Source of the DNA: Sunxiuqinia sp963677175 | GTDB lineage: Bacteria > Bacteroidota > Bacteroidia > Bacteroidales > Prolixibacteraceae | Length of the DNA: 64,000 nt | Direction of reading: 5' to 3' | NCBI GenBank assembly: GCA_963677175.2 | Contig: CAXXES010000004.1 | Span: forward strand, 1,736,001-1,800,000 | Shown: positions 8,488 through 16,805 of the stretch, in pieces | Layout: every line of letters starts with the position of its first letter | Position numbering within the stretch: the stretch's first letter is position 1 | The notes under the pieces: model-generated | Database searches by the model: none | What the model was told of the DNA's origin: nothing | Seen by the model: the letters and a program-made list of their open reading frames with translations, nothing else | Made by a program: the position numbers and the translations under genes

Positions 8488-9518
8488 TATTTATTGTTTC
8501 TGAAATCGGTTTGCAAACCTTCGGCCAGCCAGTTGGCCAATGCTTGGCGGTTATTACTTTGAATAAACCGCTGCTGGTCTCTGAAATGATTGATGTTCCC
8601 CAACTCGATAAAAACCGCCGGTGGGTAACTGTATTTTAAAACGTACAGGTTGCGGTCGGATACCGTGCCATGATACCCTCGGTTGGGTTGGTGAGTGTCG
8701 TATTTATTTTTGAACGTTTGTTGTAGATTATTAGCCAATTTTTTGCCGGTTTTGCTGCGGTGGTCATGATAGAAAAACACGTCAATATTTTCGCCTTTAC
8801 TGCGGGAGTCAACATGAATGATGACCAGTCGTTGAAAACTTCCTTTCTGCTTAAGTGATAGTTTATTTACAGCATCTTTTCGTTGTTGCAGTCGTTTGAG
8901 ATGGTTTCGCGGAATCGGCAGGTCGGGGTAGCAGGTTTCATCTTTATCCGGCTTTAGGTAGCTTTCATCCCGAATGCCATCATTTTCATCTCGGGTAATC
9001 ATGTAAACCAAGGCTCCATGCTCAATCAACCGGCGGGCCAGGCGCAGGGTAACATCGTAGGCGTACTCGTCTTCGCAAAGTGTGTGGTTTCCGTAACGGC
9101 CAACAGCCCCTGGATCGGGGCCTCCATGCCCGCTAAGCAAGTAGTAAACGGCTCCCTGAAGCGAATTGTCAATGGGGTTCACCTGTTCGTTGGTTTTTCC
9201 AAAGATCGGATAAATTGCGCCACCAGTTGCAGCTGGTTGACTAACTTGTTCTTTTTGTGGTAAAGTATAGGTTCCTCCGGCAAACAAGGCGTTGTCTTTG
9301 CCCAACTTGCCTTTATTGAGTTCAATAAAAGCATTCAAATGCTCCGAAGGTGATAAGCCATGTCGCTTTAACAAGCTGTAGATTCCTTCACCATTTTCAG
9401 CGACAGTTGTTTGATAATCCTGAGCCTGCATGGCAGATACCAAAACAAGCAAGAAAAAAATAAGAGCCGAAAATTTATAGGAAAGTCGCAAAAAAATGAC
9501 TGAATGATGGTACCTCAT
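8487..9518 (-). CDS. N-acetylmuramoyl-L-alanine amidase (Amidase_3) with LysM-like segment
   Basis: An exported cell-wall hydrolase that cleaves the amide bond between muramic acid and the stem peptide. A signal peptide covers about residues 1-32. A LysM-like segment follows (GIYSLLKRHGLSP ... GGTYTLP, about 40-90). The catalytic domain runs from about 120 to the end with zinc-binding candidates in LSGHGGPDPGAVG, an acidic CEDEYAY stretch, the His in VIIHVDSRS, and the catalytic Glu in FIELGNINH. The length of 343 residues suits a periplasmic amidase. Confidence 0.87.
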   Translation of the reverse strand: MRYHHSVIFLRLSYKFSALIFFLLVLVSAMQAQDYQTTVAENGEGIYSLLKRHGLSPSEHLNAFIELNKGKLGKDNALFAGGTYTLPQKEQVSQPAATGGAIYPIFGKTNEQVNPIDNSLQGAVYYLLSGHGGPDPGAVGRYGNHTLCEDEYAYDVTLRLARRLIEHGALVYMITRDENDGIRDESYLKPDKDETCYPDLPIPRNHLKRLQQRKDAVNKLSLKQKGSFQRLVIIHVDSRSKGENIDVFFYHDHRSKTGKKLANNLQQTFKNKYDTHQPNRGYHGTVSDRNLYVLKYSYPPAVFIELGNINHFRDQQRFIQSNNRQALANWLAEGLQTDFRNNK

Positions 9519-9562
9519 GGAGTTAAATCTGTTTTGGTTAAAACGAAATGCTTAGTTTAATG

Positions 9563-9593
9563 TTTTGTAGTAAGCGATGAAAATGTAATTTTG
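9563..9593 (+). promoter_or_regulatory. Promoter of the split 5'-nucleotidase/lnt operon
   Basis: A -33 element TTTTG (9563-9567) and a -7 box TAATTTTG (9586-9593) are separated by 18 bp, close to the Bacteroidetes consensus TTTG/TAnnTTTG. The first gene of the operon starts 36 bp further on. Confidence 0.6.
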
Positions 9594-9629
9594 AATAAAT
9601 CTATTTTTTATTTCTGAAATATAAAACGA

Positions 9630-10385
9630 ATGCGCAATCCAGTTATCCTCATTACCCTGTTAATAATTCTATTTTCGTGTAAAACACCACTGGTTATCAG
9701 TGATGTGGAGAAGGCGAATATTTCCAATGATTCGTCGGTCATGGCATATAATACTACTATTGCTGAATTGGTTGTACCTTACCGGCAAAATTTGGAAGGC
9801 GATATGTCGAAAGTTATTTCAATTTCGAATGAAGAATTGACCAAATCAAAACCTGAAAGTAAATTGACTAACCTGGTTGCTGACATGCTTCTAAATGCTG
9901 GCAGGACTTTCTGTCGCCTAAACAATCAAGACATTGTTCCCGATGTGGCTTATGTAAACTATGGAGGACTGCGTGTTTCGCTTCCAAGAGGAAAAATAAC
10001 GGTTGGCAATATTTATGAACTGATGCCATTTGAGAATGAAATGGTGCTGTTAAAGTTGCCCGGTATAACGATGGACAAGTTTGTTCAGCAAATTGCGCTT
10101 AGGGGAGGCGATGGCGTGGCTGGTATGCGACTGGGAATCAGAGAGAATAGAGTTGAAAGCCTGGAGGTCGGCGGGCAAGAATTTGATATAAACAAGGACT
10201 ACTGGGTAGTTACCAATGATTATATAGCCGCGGGAGGCGACGACATGAGCATGTTGGTCGATCGCAAGGAGTTTATTAAAACCGGACTGAAGATTAGAGA
10301 TATGATGATAGAAGAATTGGAGAACGAACATCAGAGTGGAGGACGAATTCAGGGAATATTGGATGGGAGGATTTATTATGAATAG
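9630..10385 (+). CDS. 5'-nucleotidase C-terminal-domain lipoprotein
   Basis: A 251-residue lipoprotein: the N-terminus ends in LLIILFSCK, giving a lipobox Cys near residue 18. The rest is the substrate-binding 5_nucleotid_C domain of UshA-type 5'-nucleotidases, with NLVADMLLNA, YVNYGGLRVSLPRGKITVG and ELMPFENEM motifs, and NDYIAAGGDDM near the end. The catalytic metallophosphatase domain is missing here; it is encoded by the next gene, which overlaps the 3' end by 8 bp. The pair therefore represents a 5'-nucleotidase split over two polypeptides. Confidence 0.88.
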   Translation: MRNPVILITLLIILFSCKTPLVISDVEKANISNDSSVMAYNTTIAELVVPYRQNLEGDMSKVISISNEELTKSKPESKLTNLVADMLLNAGRTFCRLNNQDIVPDVAYVNYGGLRVSLPRGKITVGNIYELMPFENEMVLLKLPGITMDKFVQQIALRGGDGVAGMRLGIRENRVESLEVGGQEFDINKDYWVVTNDYIAAGGDDMSMLVDRKEFIKTGLKIRDMMIEELENEHQSGGRIQGILDGRIYYE

Positions 10386-11298
10386 CCGAAGAAAATTTAT
10401 TCGCGATTTGGTTGGCGCGTCAGCAGGTTTGGGAATGATGCACCTGCCAGCCGACTTATTGGCGAAACAGGATTTGGTTAGCATGAGCATTTTGCACACC
10501 AACGATATTCACTCTCATATCGATCCATTTCCCGAAGATCATTCCATTTATCAGGGGCGTGGCGGACTAGCACGTCTGTCGGGATTGGTTAACCGGATCA
10601 GGGAAGCTGAAAGGAATGTTTTACTGTTCGATGCCGGAGATATGTTCCAAGGCACACCTTATTTTAATTATTACAAGGGCGAACTGATTCTGAAGGTGAT
10701 GTCGGAAATGGGATACGATGCCGGCATGATTGGAAATCATGAATTTGACAATGGGTTGGATGGAATTGAAAAGTCAATTGATTTTGCCAATTTTCCATTG
10801 GTGTGTAGCAATTATGATTTTTCGAAAACACGCTTGTACGATACTTTTCCGGATCATACCATTTATCGCAAAAACGGAATTAAGGTTGGCGTATATGGGC
10901 TTGGAATTGAGTTGGAGGGTTTGGTAGGAGCACAACAGTATCTCGAAACCGAATATAAGGATCCGGTGAAAGTGGCGCTTGAAAAAGAGTTGTTCCTGAA
11001 AAATGAAAAGGACTGCGATCTGGTCATTTGTTTGTCGCACCTGGGACTGCAATACAAGGAAGCAAAAATATCGGACACTTTGCTGGCCTCAGAAACCCAT
11101 CATACCGATTTAATTATTGGCGGACACACCCATAGCTTTCTTGATTCGCCAATGGAGTTAAAGAACGCCGAAGGAAAACGGATTCTTGTGAATCAGGCCG
11201 GTTGGGGTGGAATGGTTTTGGGGCGTATTGATTTTATTTTTGACCGCAACAAAAAAGAGGAAAAACAGATCTTATCACAGAATATACCAGTTAGCTAA
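10378..11298 (+). CDS. 5'-nucleotidase metallophosphatase domain protein
   Basis: This is the catalytic half of the split 5'-nucleotidase. Metal-binding motifs appear in order: ILHTNDIHSH, DAGDMFQGTP, GNHEFDNG, LSHLG and GGHTHSF. The ATG at 10378 overlaps the upstream gene and gives an N-terminus with RRKFIRDLVGASAG, a twin-arginine-like export signal; the hydrophobic core ends near residue 24. An earlier ATG at 10336 would bury this signal and is rejected. The expected substrates are nucleotides in the periplasm. The following gene lnt starts at the last base of this stop codon. Confidence 0.9.
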   Translation: MNSRRKFIRDLVGASAGLGMMHLPADLLAKQDLVSMSILHTNDIHSHIDPFPEDHSIYQGRGGLARLSGLVNRIREAERNVLLFDAGDMFQGTPYFNYYKGELILKVMSEMGYDAGMIGNHEFDNGLDGIEKSIDFANFPLVCSNYDFSKTRLYDTFPDHTIYRKNGIKVGVYGLGIELEGLVGAQQYLETEYKDPVKVALEKELFLKNEKDCDLVICLSHLGLQYKEAKISDTLLASETHHTDLIIGGHTHSFLDSPMELKNAEGKRILVNQAGWGGMVLGRIDFIFDRNKKEEKQILSQNIPVS

Positions 11299-12902
11299 TG
11301 AAAAAGTACCAGCTCATTTTGTTGACTATATTGAGTGGTATTTTGTTGAGTTTACCTTGGCTCGAACTGTTTCCCGGATGGATTTTATTTGGTGCCCTGG
11401 TGCCTTTGTTGTTTGTTGAAGACCATTTTTTTCGACAGCGGGCAACGCTTCCGGATGTAAGTTTTCTCCCGTATGCTTTTCTTGGTTTCTTTCTTTGGAA
11501 TGTGATGACCTGTTGGTGGATTGCGCATGTTGCTCCTTTTGGTATGGTGGTCATTGTTTTGCTGAATGCCCTGATGATGGCTATCGTTTGGTGGCTTTTC
11601 CACAAGATGAAACGGAGTTTTAATGCCAGCTTGGGGCAGGTAGCGCTGCTGGCTTTTTGGTTGGCTTTCGAGTACCTGCACTTTAATTGGGATATGGAAT
11701 GGCCTTGGCTTACCCTGGGGAATGGCTTTGCAAACCAAGTGGAGTTCATTCAATGGTACGAGTATTCAGGAGCAATGGGAGGTTCGCTTTGGCTTCTGGC
11801 TGGCAATTTGATCTTGTTTCAGGGGCTGAAAAATCTCGTTCACGGACATCGTTTGAAGGCCGCATCAGGTTATGCCAGTTTATTCCTTTTGGTGGTGCTT
11901 TTGCCAATGATGCTATCCCAACAACGGTACAATAATTACAACGAAGCAGGAGCAGCTTATGAGGTGCTTATTGTGCAGCCCAATATCGATCCATATCAGG
12001 AGAAATTTGAAGCAGGAACAGCAGATCGTCAGCTAAAAACTTTATTGCGTTTAACCGACTCGCTGATCACCGCGACTACGGATTTTGTTGTTGGCCCAGA
12101 GACCGCGCTGCAGCCGATGGTTGAAAATGAGGGGCTCCGTCTTGATCCACAGCTCACGCACTTCTACAGACGGATGGAGGACTATCCGAATTTGAACATT
12201 GTGATAGGAGCCACTACCCGTCGTTATTTTGAGGAAGGAGAGGCGCTTTCGGAAACGGCTCGGAAGGATTCGACACAAAAGCGTTACTATGATCTTTTCA
12301 ATTCCGCTTTACTCGTCAATCGCCAGTCAGACATTCAAATCTACCACAAAAGCAAGCTGGTGAGCGGAACAGAAAAAATGCCATTTAGCCGCTATTTCTC
12401 TTTTGTTGAGAAATTTATTGTTGACTTGGGCGGAACTACCGGAAGCCTCGGAAAGCAAGCTGAGCCAGCCAACTTCTGCAGTGTGTCAGGCTTGAAGGTG
12501 GCTCCGGTTATTTGTTTCGAGTCGGTTTTCGGGCAATATCTGGGTGAGTTTGTGCAGCAGGGTGCTGGTCTTATTTTTATTCTTACCAACGATGGCTGGT
12601 GGAAGGATTCGCCAGGTTATCGTCAGCTGCTGGCCTATACCTGTTTGCGGGCAGTTGAAACTCGCCGAAGTGTGGCACGTTCGGCTAATACTGGCGTTTC
12701 TGCGTTGATTAACCAGCGTGGGGATATTGTGAAATCAACGGATTGGTGGACCGAAGCGGCATTGAAAGGTGAACTTAAAGCCAATCATAAAATGACGTTT
12801 TATGTGCAATATGGAGATTTTGTAGGACGGGTAAGCGCGTTTGTATCAATCCTGCTTTTGCTGTTGCTTTTGGTGCGAAGGCAAACGAAGCACAGTTATT
12901 AA
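11298..12902 (+). CDS. lnt: Apolipoprotein N-acyltransferase
   Basis: Adds the third acyl chain to lipoproteins in the inner membrane. The N-terminal 200 residues hold about six to seven membrane helices; a periplasmic nitrilase-like domain follows (about 220-500) and a last helix lies near the C-terminus. The catalytic triad candidates are Glu268 (VVGPETALQP), a Lys in HKSKLV near 353, and Cys406 (PVICFES). The length of 534 residues is normal. It overlaps the upstream gene by one base and so belongs to the nucleotidase operon. Confidence 0.93.
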   Translation: MKKYQLILLTILSGILLSLPWLELFPGWILFGALVPLLFVEDHFFRQRATLPDVSFLPYAFLGFFLWNVMTCWWIAHVAPFGMVVIVLLNALMMAIVWWLFHKMKRSFNASLGQVALLAFWLAFEYLHFNWDMEWPWLTLGNGFANQVEFIQWYEYSGAMGGSLWLLAGNLILFQGLKNLVHGHRLKAASGYASLFLLVVLLPMMLSQQRYNNYNEAGAAYEVLIVQPNIDPYQEKFEAGTADRQLKTLLRLTDSLITATTDFVVGPETALQPMVENEGLRLDPQLTHFYRRMEDYPNLNIVIGATTRRYFEEGEALSETARKDSTQKRYYDLFNSALLVNRQSDIQIYHKSKLVSGTEKMPFSRYFSFVEKFIVDLGGTTGSLGKQAEPANFCSVSGLKVAPVICFESVFGQYLGEFVQQGAGLIFILTNDGWWKDSPGYRQLLAYTCLRAVETRRSVARSANTGVSALINQRGDIVKSTDWWTEAALKGELKANHKMTFYVQYGDFVGRVSAFVSILLLLLLLVRRQTKHSY

Positions 12903-13365
12903 CAAGACAAAAAAATCCGCATTAATTCGTTTGTGTAAAATCCCTTATCAAAAGGATTTGAGTGCCTGGCCGATCAGACTTCCACCGGTAGTTATACTAC
13001 TCATCCCGATGAACATCGGGACTACAAGGCCTGTCTTTACGTCCAAAAGCGTGCTCGGTTCAATGTAAACTGTTGAATTTACCAAATTTGAATTAATGCG
13101 GACAATATCTTTGTGAAAGAACGTTTACTTGGTTCAAATATAGGTTTCAAGTACTGACTTTCCAAGCAAAATCATTGATTTAATAACATTTCATGAATAT
13201 CTCGTTGATTCATAATGAGATTGAATGACAAGTTTTTTATGCCATTAACTTTCTTGTTTTTTTTGCGTACAAATGCCCGTGAAAAACCGATGGTTGTAGT
13301 TTTGTCTGGCTTTTAGACTCTTTGATTTCTCGAACACAAAATCATTGTTCTTTTTGTTGAAATAA
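12903..13365. other. Intergenic region after lnt with a short hairpin
   Basis: No convincing gene is present. A 7-bp inverted repeat TCCCGAT-GAAC-ATCGGGA lies at 13004-13021 without a following T-run, so it is not a clear terminator. The rest is AT-rich sequence with no recognised motif before the tRNA promoter. Confidence 0.5.
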
Positions 13366-13397
13366 TTTTGCGAAAGCCAAAAGTAGTTCTATATTTG
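13366..13397 (+). promoter_or_regulatory. Probable promoter of the tRNA-Ser/tRNA-Pro operon
   Basis: TTTTG at 13366-13370 and TATATTTG at 13390-13397 are separated by 19 bp, an excellent match to the Bacteroidetes housekeeping promoter. Transcription would start about 170 bp before tRNA-Ser, leaving a long leader to be removed. Confidence 0.6.
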
Positions 13398-13576
13398 CAC
13401 GCACATTCAAAACGGGCTTATCGCAAATGAGTGCATTAGTTCTACGAGTACTGAGTTAGGAGATTAAAAAGTTTAGTCACGATATTTCTGGAAAGATTTG
13501 TGACTGGCTGATCTGGATATTAGACAGAGGTACTCTTCTATTTTTAGATTGAATAATTTTAGGATTTATCCATTAA

Positions 13577-13666
<90 letters not shown>

Positions 13667-13678
13667 ACAAAATATTTT

Positions 13679-13753
13679 CGGGATGTAGCGCAGTCCGGTT
13701 AGCGCACCTGCTTTGGGAGCAGGGGGTCCCAGGTTCGAATCCTGGTATCCCGA
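13679..13753 (+). tRNA. tRNA-Pro(UGG); integration target
   Basis: A 75-nt tRNA. The acceptor CGGGATG pairs with the 3' TATCCCG allowing a wobble, the anticodon loop TTTGGGA gives UGG, and the T arm has GGTTCGAATCC. CCA is not encoded. Its 3' half, from the anticodon stem to the base after the discriminator, is duplicated exactly at 42254-42300. The gene is therefore the target into which the 28.5-kb element inserted, with the element restoring its 3' end. Confidence 0.95.
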
Positions 13754-13754
13754 C
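13708..13754 (+). repeat. Left attachment site, 47-bp direct repeat in tRNA-Pro
   Basis: This 47-bp segment is identical, base for base, to 42254-42300. It spans the anticodon arm, variable loop, T arm and acceptor 3' strand, the usual att core of tyrosine integrases. The flanking bases differ on both sides, so the repeat borders are sharp. Confidence 0.95.
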
Positions 13755-13766
13755 AGATTAAAAATC

Positions 13767-13803
13767 AAGGAGTTAGATCAATATCTAGTTCCTTCTTTTT
13801 TTG
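13767..13803 (+). terminator. Terminator after tRNA-Pro, brought by the element
   Basis: AAGGAGTTAGAT and ATCTAGTTCCTT form a 12-bp stem with two G-U pairs and a CAAT loop, followed by CTTTTTTT. It lies inside the element, 13 bp after tRNA-Pro, and would replace the original tRNA terminator that is now beyond the right repeat. Confidence 0.75.
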
Positions 13804-13806
13804 TGT

Positions 13807-13827
13807 GGGTACAACATGGGTACAACA
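13807..13827 (+). repeat. Left tandem GGTACAACA integrase arm-type site
   Basis: Two copies of GGTACAACA spaced 11 bp apart start-to-start. The same 21-bp unit, with one mismatch and in the same orientation, lies at 42122-42142 next to the integrase. Position just inside both att sites suggests arm-binding sites of that integrase. Confidence 0.6.
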
Positions 13828-13955
13828 TTTTTGGGATCAAAAGAAATTAAAAGCCTTACAAAAAAATTGAGAAATGTGTTTGTTGCAGCCTATTACTTCC
13901 AATAAAAAAAGGGAAACGAGACGAATAAAGCACTTCATAGATCAATTGAAAAACA

Positions 13956-14301
13956 CTAAAGATTATTGTATTCTTCATCGGAGACAGGTTCAAACCAAAC
14001 TACTCCTCCAACATCGAGATTTAAGCTAAAGGCCAGATGTGCAAATTCGGTATCGGGAGCTGCTCCATGCCAGTGTCTTACGTTACGCGGGATTTCCACC
14101 GCATCACCTTTTTTCAATGGTTTGTGTCGTTGGAAATGGCGGACAGCTTCACTCTTTCTGAAAGTCATCGGGAGAGAGTTGTCCGTTTTCGGTTGTCAGT
14201 GAGAACTCCAAGTTGAGGAACGCTGTCAGGTTTTGGGGTTTCCTATAAATCCTACGTTTCCTATATCCAATTTGGTGGTATTGTGTAATTGTTGTGCTCA
14301 T
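13956..14301 (-). pseudogene. Cupin-domain protein remnant, frameshifted
   Basis: Read on the minus strand, a start at 14301 leads to LTTENGQLSPDDFQKE and then a stop at 14149-14151. A different frame continues with the cupin core KKGDAVEIPRNVRHWHGAAPD and ends at 13956. The cupin part resembles the C-terminal cupin of proteins often fused to or paired with carboxymuconolactone decarboxylases. A frameshift near 14160 separates the halves, and the N-terminal portion does not look like a complete member, so the gene is broken. Confidence 0.65.
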
Positions 14302-14355
14302 GTAATGCACTTTTAAAAAACTAGCTAACCATATTTTCGTCAGTGGATTAACCCG

Positions 14356-14898
14356 CTATTTCATACAATTGTGCCCATTGATCAATGCATCGAGGAAGTT
14401 GTTATTTTCATCATTAATCGTGATTTTTGCCGGGTGTTCGTCAAACCATTTTACGGTATCGGCAATCCCCTTTTTAAAAGGTATGGCGGCAGTGAACCCC
14501 GGAACAAATCTTTTTATCTTGGTGTTGTCGAAGATCACACTTTGGGCCTTATCGCCGTGCAGGTTTCCCCGCATCCATTCCCATTCCATGGTGTCGGCAA
14601 TCCTGCAAATGCAATCGGATGCCATGTGCACGGCGTTCAGTTCTACCCCGGCCGCCTCCGCAACTGCTTAATAGATCTGGTTCCAGTTAAGTATTTCGTC
14701 TGAGGTGATGTGGAAAGCATGCCCAATTGCCTGCTGATGCCCCAGAAGTCCGTTGAATCCTTTTGCAAAATCAATGGAGTGGGTAATTGTCCAGAGCGAG
14801 GTGCATGGTGAGCGCAGAGCCTTGATTTCGGCTGCATGTAGATTTTGAAATGAATTCAACAAGAAGATAAGGAGAGTTGCAAGAAGAATATTTTTCAT
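14356..14898 (-). pseudogene. NAD-dependent epimerase remnant fused to a foreign signal peptide
   Basis: The C-terminal half of a sugar epimerase/reductase can be read: LWTITHSIDFAKGFNGLLG, then an in-frame TAA at 14668-14670, then AVAEAAGVELNAVHMASD and onward to 14356. In intact relatives the stop position would hold Gln (CAA to TAA). The NAD-binding N-terminal half is absent; in its place is a signal peptide (MKNILLATLLIFLL) that such cytosolic enzymes do not have. This indicates a deletion that joined two unrelated genes, followed by decay. Confidence 0.65.
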
Positions 14899-14967
14899 GT
14901 GGATTCCAAGATTTAAGTTATCGATTTTTTGTATTTGCATTTCTATTTCAAATCATCTCCCTCTTTC

Positions 14968-16458
14968 TTAATCATTCAAGTAACCATGTTTTTGAAGAAA
15001 CTGATCCGAAAGTTTTAAAATCTTATCATAGTTTTCAGTCAATTCTTTCACGTAATAAAAAATGGGATGACCCGCACCTTGAAAAAGGTGAAGTTCGCAA
15101 ACTGCTCCGGCTTTTTCCATTCTGTTTTTAAATTTTTCAGCAGTTTTTACAGGAATCAGCTGATCTCTGGCTCCCACCAGAAAAAGTGTTGGAGGTGCAG
15201 TTGAATCAATGTTGTGTAAAGGAGATATTTCCTGAAATCGCTTTTTCATTTCCTCCGGACCATAACCATTTGGGCCATTGTCGATAACAGGGTAATAAAG
15301 CAGCAGCAGATTGGGCTTTGAGCTTATCGCAGTTTTTTCGCTGCTATTTTCTTTTATAATTCCGGTTGCAGCCGCCAAATGTCCGCCTGCAGAAGCACCA
15401 GCAGCCGCAATTCGATTGGGGTCAATATTCAGTTCTGAAGCATTTTGCCGAAGCCATCGAATAGCATCTTTCGCATCTTCAAAACTGTCGAATGGGGTTG
15501 TTTTGTGCAGGTACGAAATGCGATATTCGGCGGTAACAGCGACCATCCCTTTCGATGCATAATGTGCACATTCACGGTAAAATTGCAAGGGTGTTCCCAA
15601 AGACCAACCACCTCCGAAAAAATAGATAATCGCCGGACGAGGTTCTCCTTTTTTTCCATTTTGAGACTCAAAGATATGCAGTTTCAAATTGTCAGAACCC
15701 AGTTGCTTATAGCTAACCAACTTTGGTTTGAAAACTTGTTCCGCAGGTTTTAATAATTTCTTTAGAGCGACAAACCAGACTTCGGCCATCTTTTCTCCCC
15801 CGACTGGATTGGGGTGGACTTTGTCGGCAATGGTGTGTTTTTTCCGATCAAAACCTTTTGCCTGATCTACCAGAATAACTTGTTTGCTATTCATTTGCCT
15901 GACCATTTGGGCAATTTTCTTATTCAGGCTTGGGATGTAGGAGTACTTGGGCAATTTCCCGCTGGGGATAACCTTTGCAACCAAAATCTTTGCATCGGGG
16001 TTTATCTTCAAAATTTTCCGAATAATCGACTTTTGAGCATTAATTATTCCTGAAACCGGGTTTTCGGTATCGAAATGGTTGTGGCCGGCATGCAGCAGAA
16101 CGATATCTGCCGGATATAAGCGATATATACTGTCAATATGCTGATCCAGAAATTCGGCAGTCTTACCGCTAAAGCCACAGTGATTCAGTGTTCCAATCCG
16201 GCATTTACCAACCCGAGGGCCTATAAAATTAAAATGGTACTCGGCGGCGAAAAGTTTCTCCCAGAGAGGGAAAAGATACGATTGAAAATTCTCTCCCCCT
16301 TCGGTGATCGAATCCCCAAGTCCTAAAATAGTCACTCTTTTCCCTGTTTTCCCGTCGTTGTTTGGTGTTTTTTCTCCATGTACAGCAAAAACGCTAAGCT
16401 GTATGAACACAAAAATTAATAAGTACTGCAATAGAGAATTGAATTGTCTGATTATCAT
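14968..16458 (-). CDS. Two-domain carbohydrate esterase: SGNH hydrolase plus alpha/beta hydrolase
   Basis: A secreted protein of 496 residues with a signal peptide ending near residue 28. The N-terminal SGNH domain (about 40-225) has the Ser block GDSITEGG, a GHNHFD block in place of GxND, and the Asp-His block ADKVHPN. The C-terminal alpha/beta hydrolase (about 240-495) has the oxyanion segment FFGGGW, the nucleophile GASAGG, an Asp in GARDQLIP, and a His in GAGHP. Two complete esterase active sites in one chain suggest removal of acetyl or other acyl groups from a decorated polysaccharide, consistent with the GH28-like neighbour. The substrate is inferred. Confidence 0.82.
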   Translation of the reverse strand: MIIRQFNSLLQYLLIFVFIQLSVFAVHGEKTPNNDGKTGKRVTILGLGDSITEGGENFQSYLFPLWEKLFAAEYHFNFIGPRVGKCRIGTLNHCGFSGKTAEFLDQHIDSIYRLYPADIVLLHAGHNHFDTENPVSGIINAQKSIIRKILKINPDAKILVAKVIPSGKLPKYSYIPSLNKKIAQMVRQMNSKQVILVDQAKGFDRKKHTIADKVHPNPVGGEKMAEVWFVALKKLLKPAEQVFKPKLVSYKQLGSDNLKLHIFESQNGKKGEPRPAIIYFFGGGWSLGTPLQFYRECAHYASKGMVAVTAEYRISYLHKTTPFDSFEDAKDAIRWLRQNASELNIDPNRIAAAGASAGGHLAAATGIIKENSSEKTAISSKPNLLLLYYPVIDNGPNGYGPEEMKKRFQEISPLHNIDSTAPPTLFLVGARDQLIPVKTAEKFKNRMEKAGAVCELHLFQGAGHPIFYYVKELTENYDKILKLSDQFLQKHGYLND

Positions 16459-16470
16459 GTGTCTGACAAA

Positions 16471-16680
16471 TTATTGCTTTAATATTGCTTTCTCAACCAA
16501 TGGTTACATAACCTTATAGCCAGCCAAATTTGGATGAACTCTGTCTTTGGTCAGTTCTTTTTGCTCGTCGACCATCGATGAATAATAGTCGACATATTAG
16601 ATGTTGTTCTTTATTGCATATTCCTTTATCCATTTGTTTAGGGCAATGATCTTATCTACCGGGTTAATTTCAGATCGCCA
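16471..16680 (-). pseudogene. SGNH/GDSL hydrolase C-terminal remnant with nonsense codons
   Basis: On the minus strand a single frame reads INPVDKIIALNKWIKEYA, a TAA, YVDYYSSMVDEQKELTKD, RVHPNLAGYKVM, a second TAA, PLVEKAILKQ and the natural stop at 16471-16473. RVHPN is the Asp-His block of an SGNH hydrolase. No N-terminal half with a GDS motif remains upstream. The two internal stops mark it as a decayed gene, distinct from the intact two-domain esterase beside it. Confidence 0.72.
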
Positions 16681-16805
16681 CGGGAATTAATCCCGTTTTG
16701 CCTATCTGATTTGATAAATACTGAAGAAAATGCCTTACACCAACAAGGAATTGACTATCACAAATGATAAATAGAAGATCATTATCGCACCCTTACGTAT
16801 GATTA

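Noticed and set aside
13004..13021. Rho-independent terminator of lnt
   Set aside because: Stem of 7 bp with no T-run; kept only as a hairpin note.
12841..13068. Small open frame after lnt on the plus strand
   Set aside because: Overlaps the lnt end in another frame, with odd Cys-rich composition and no family resemblance.
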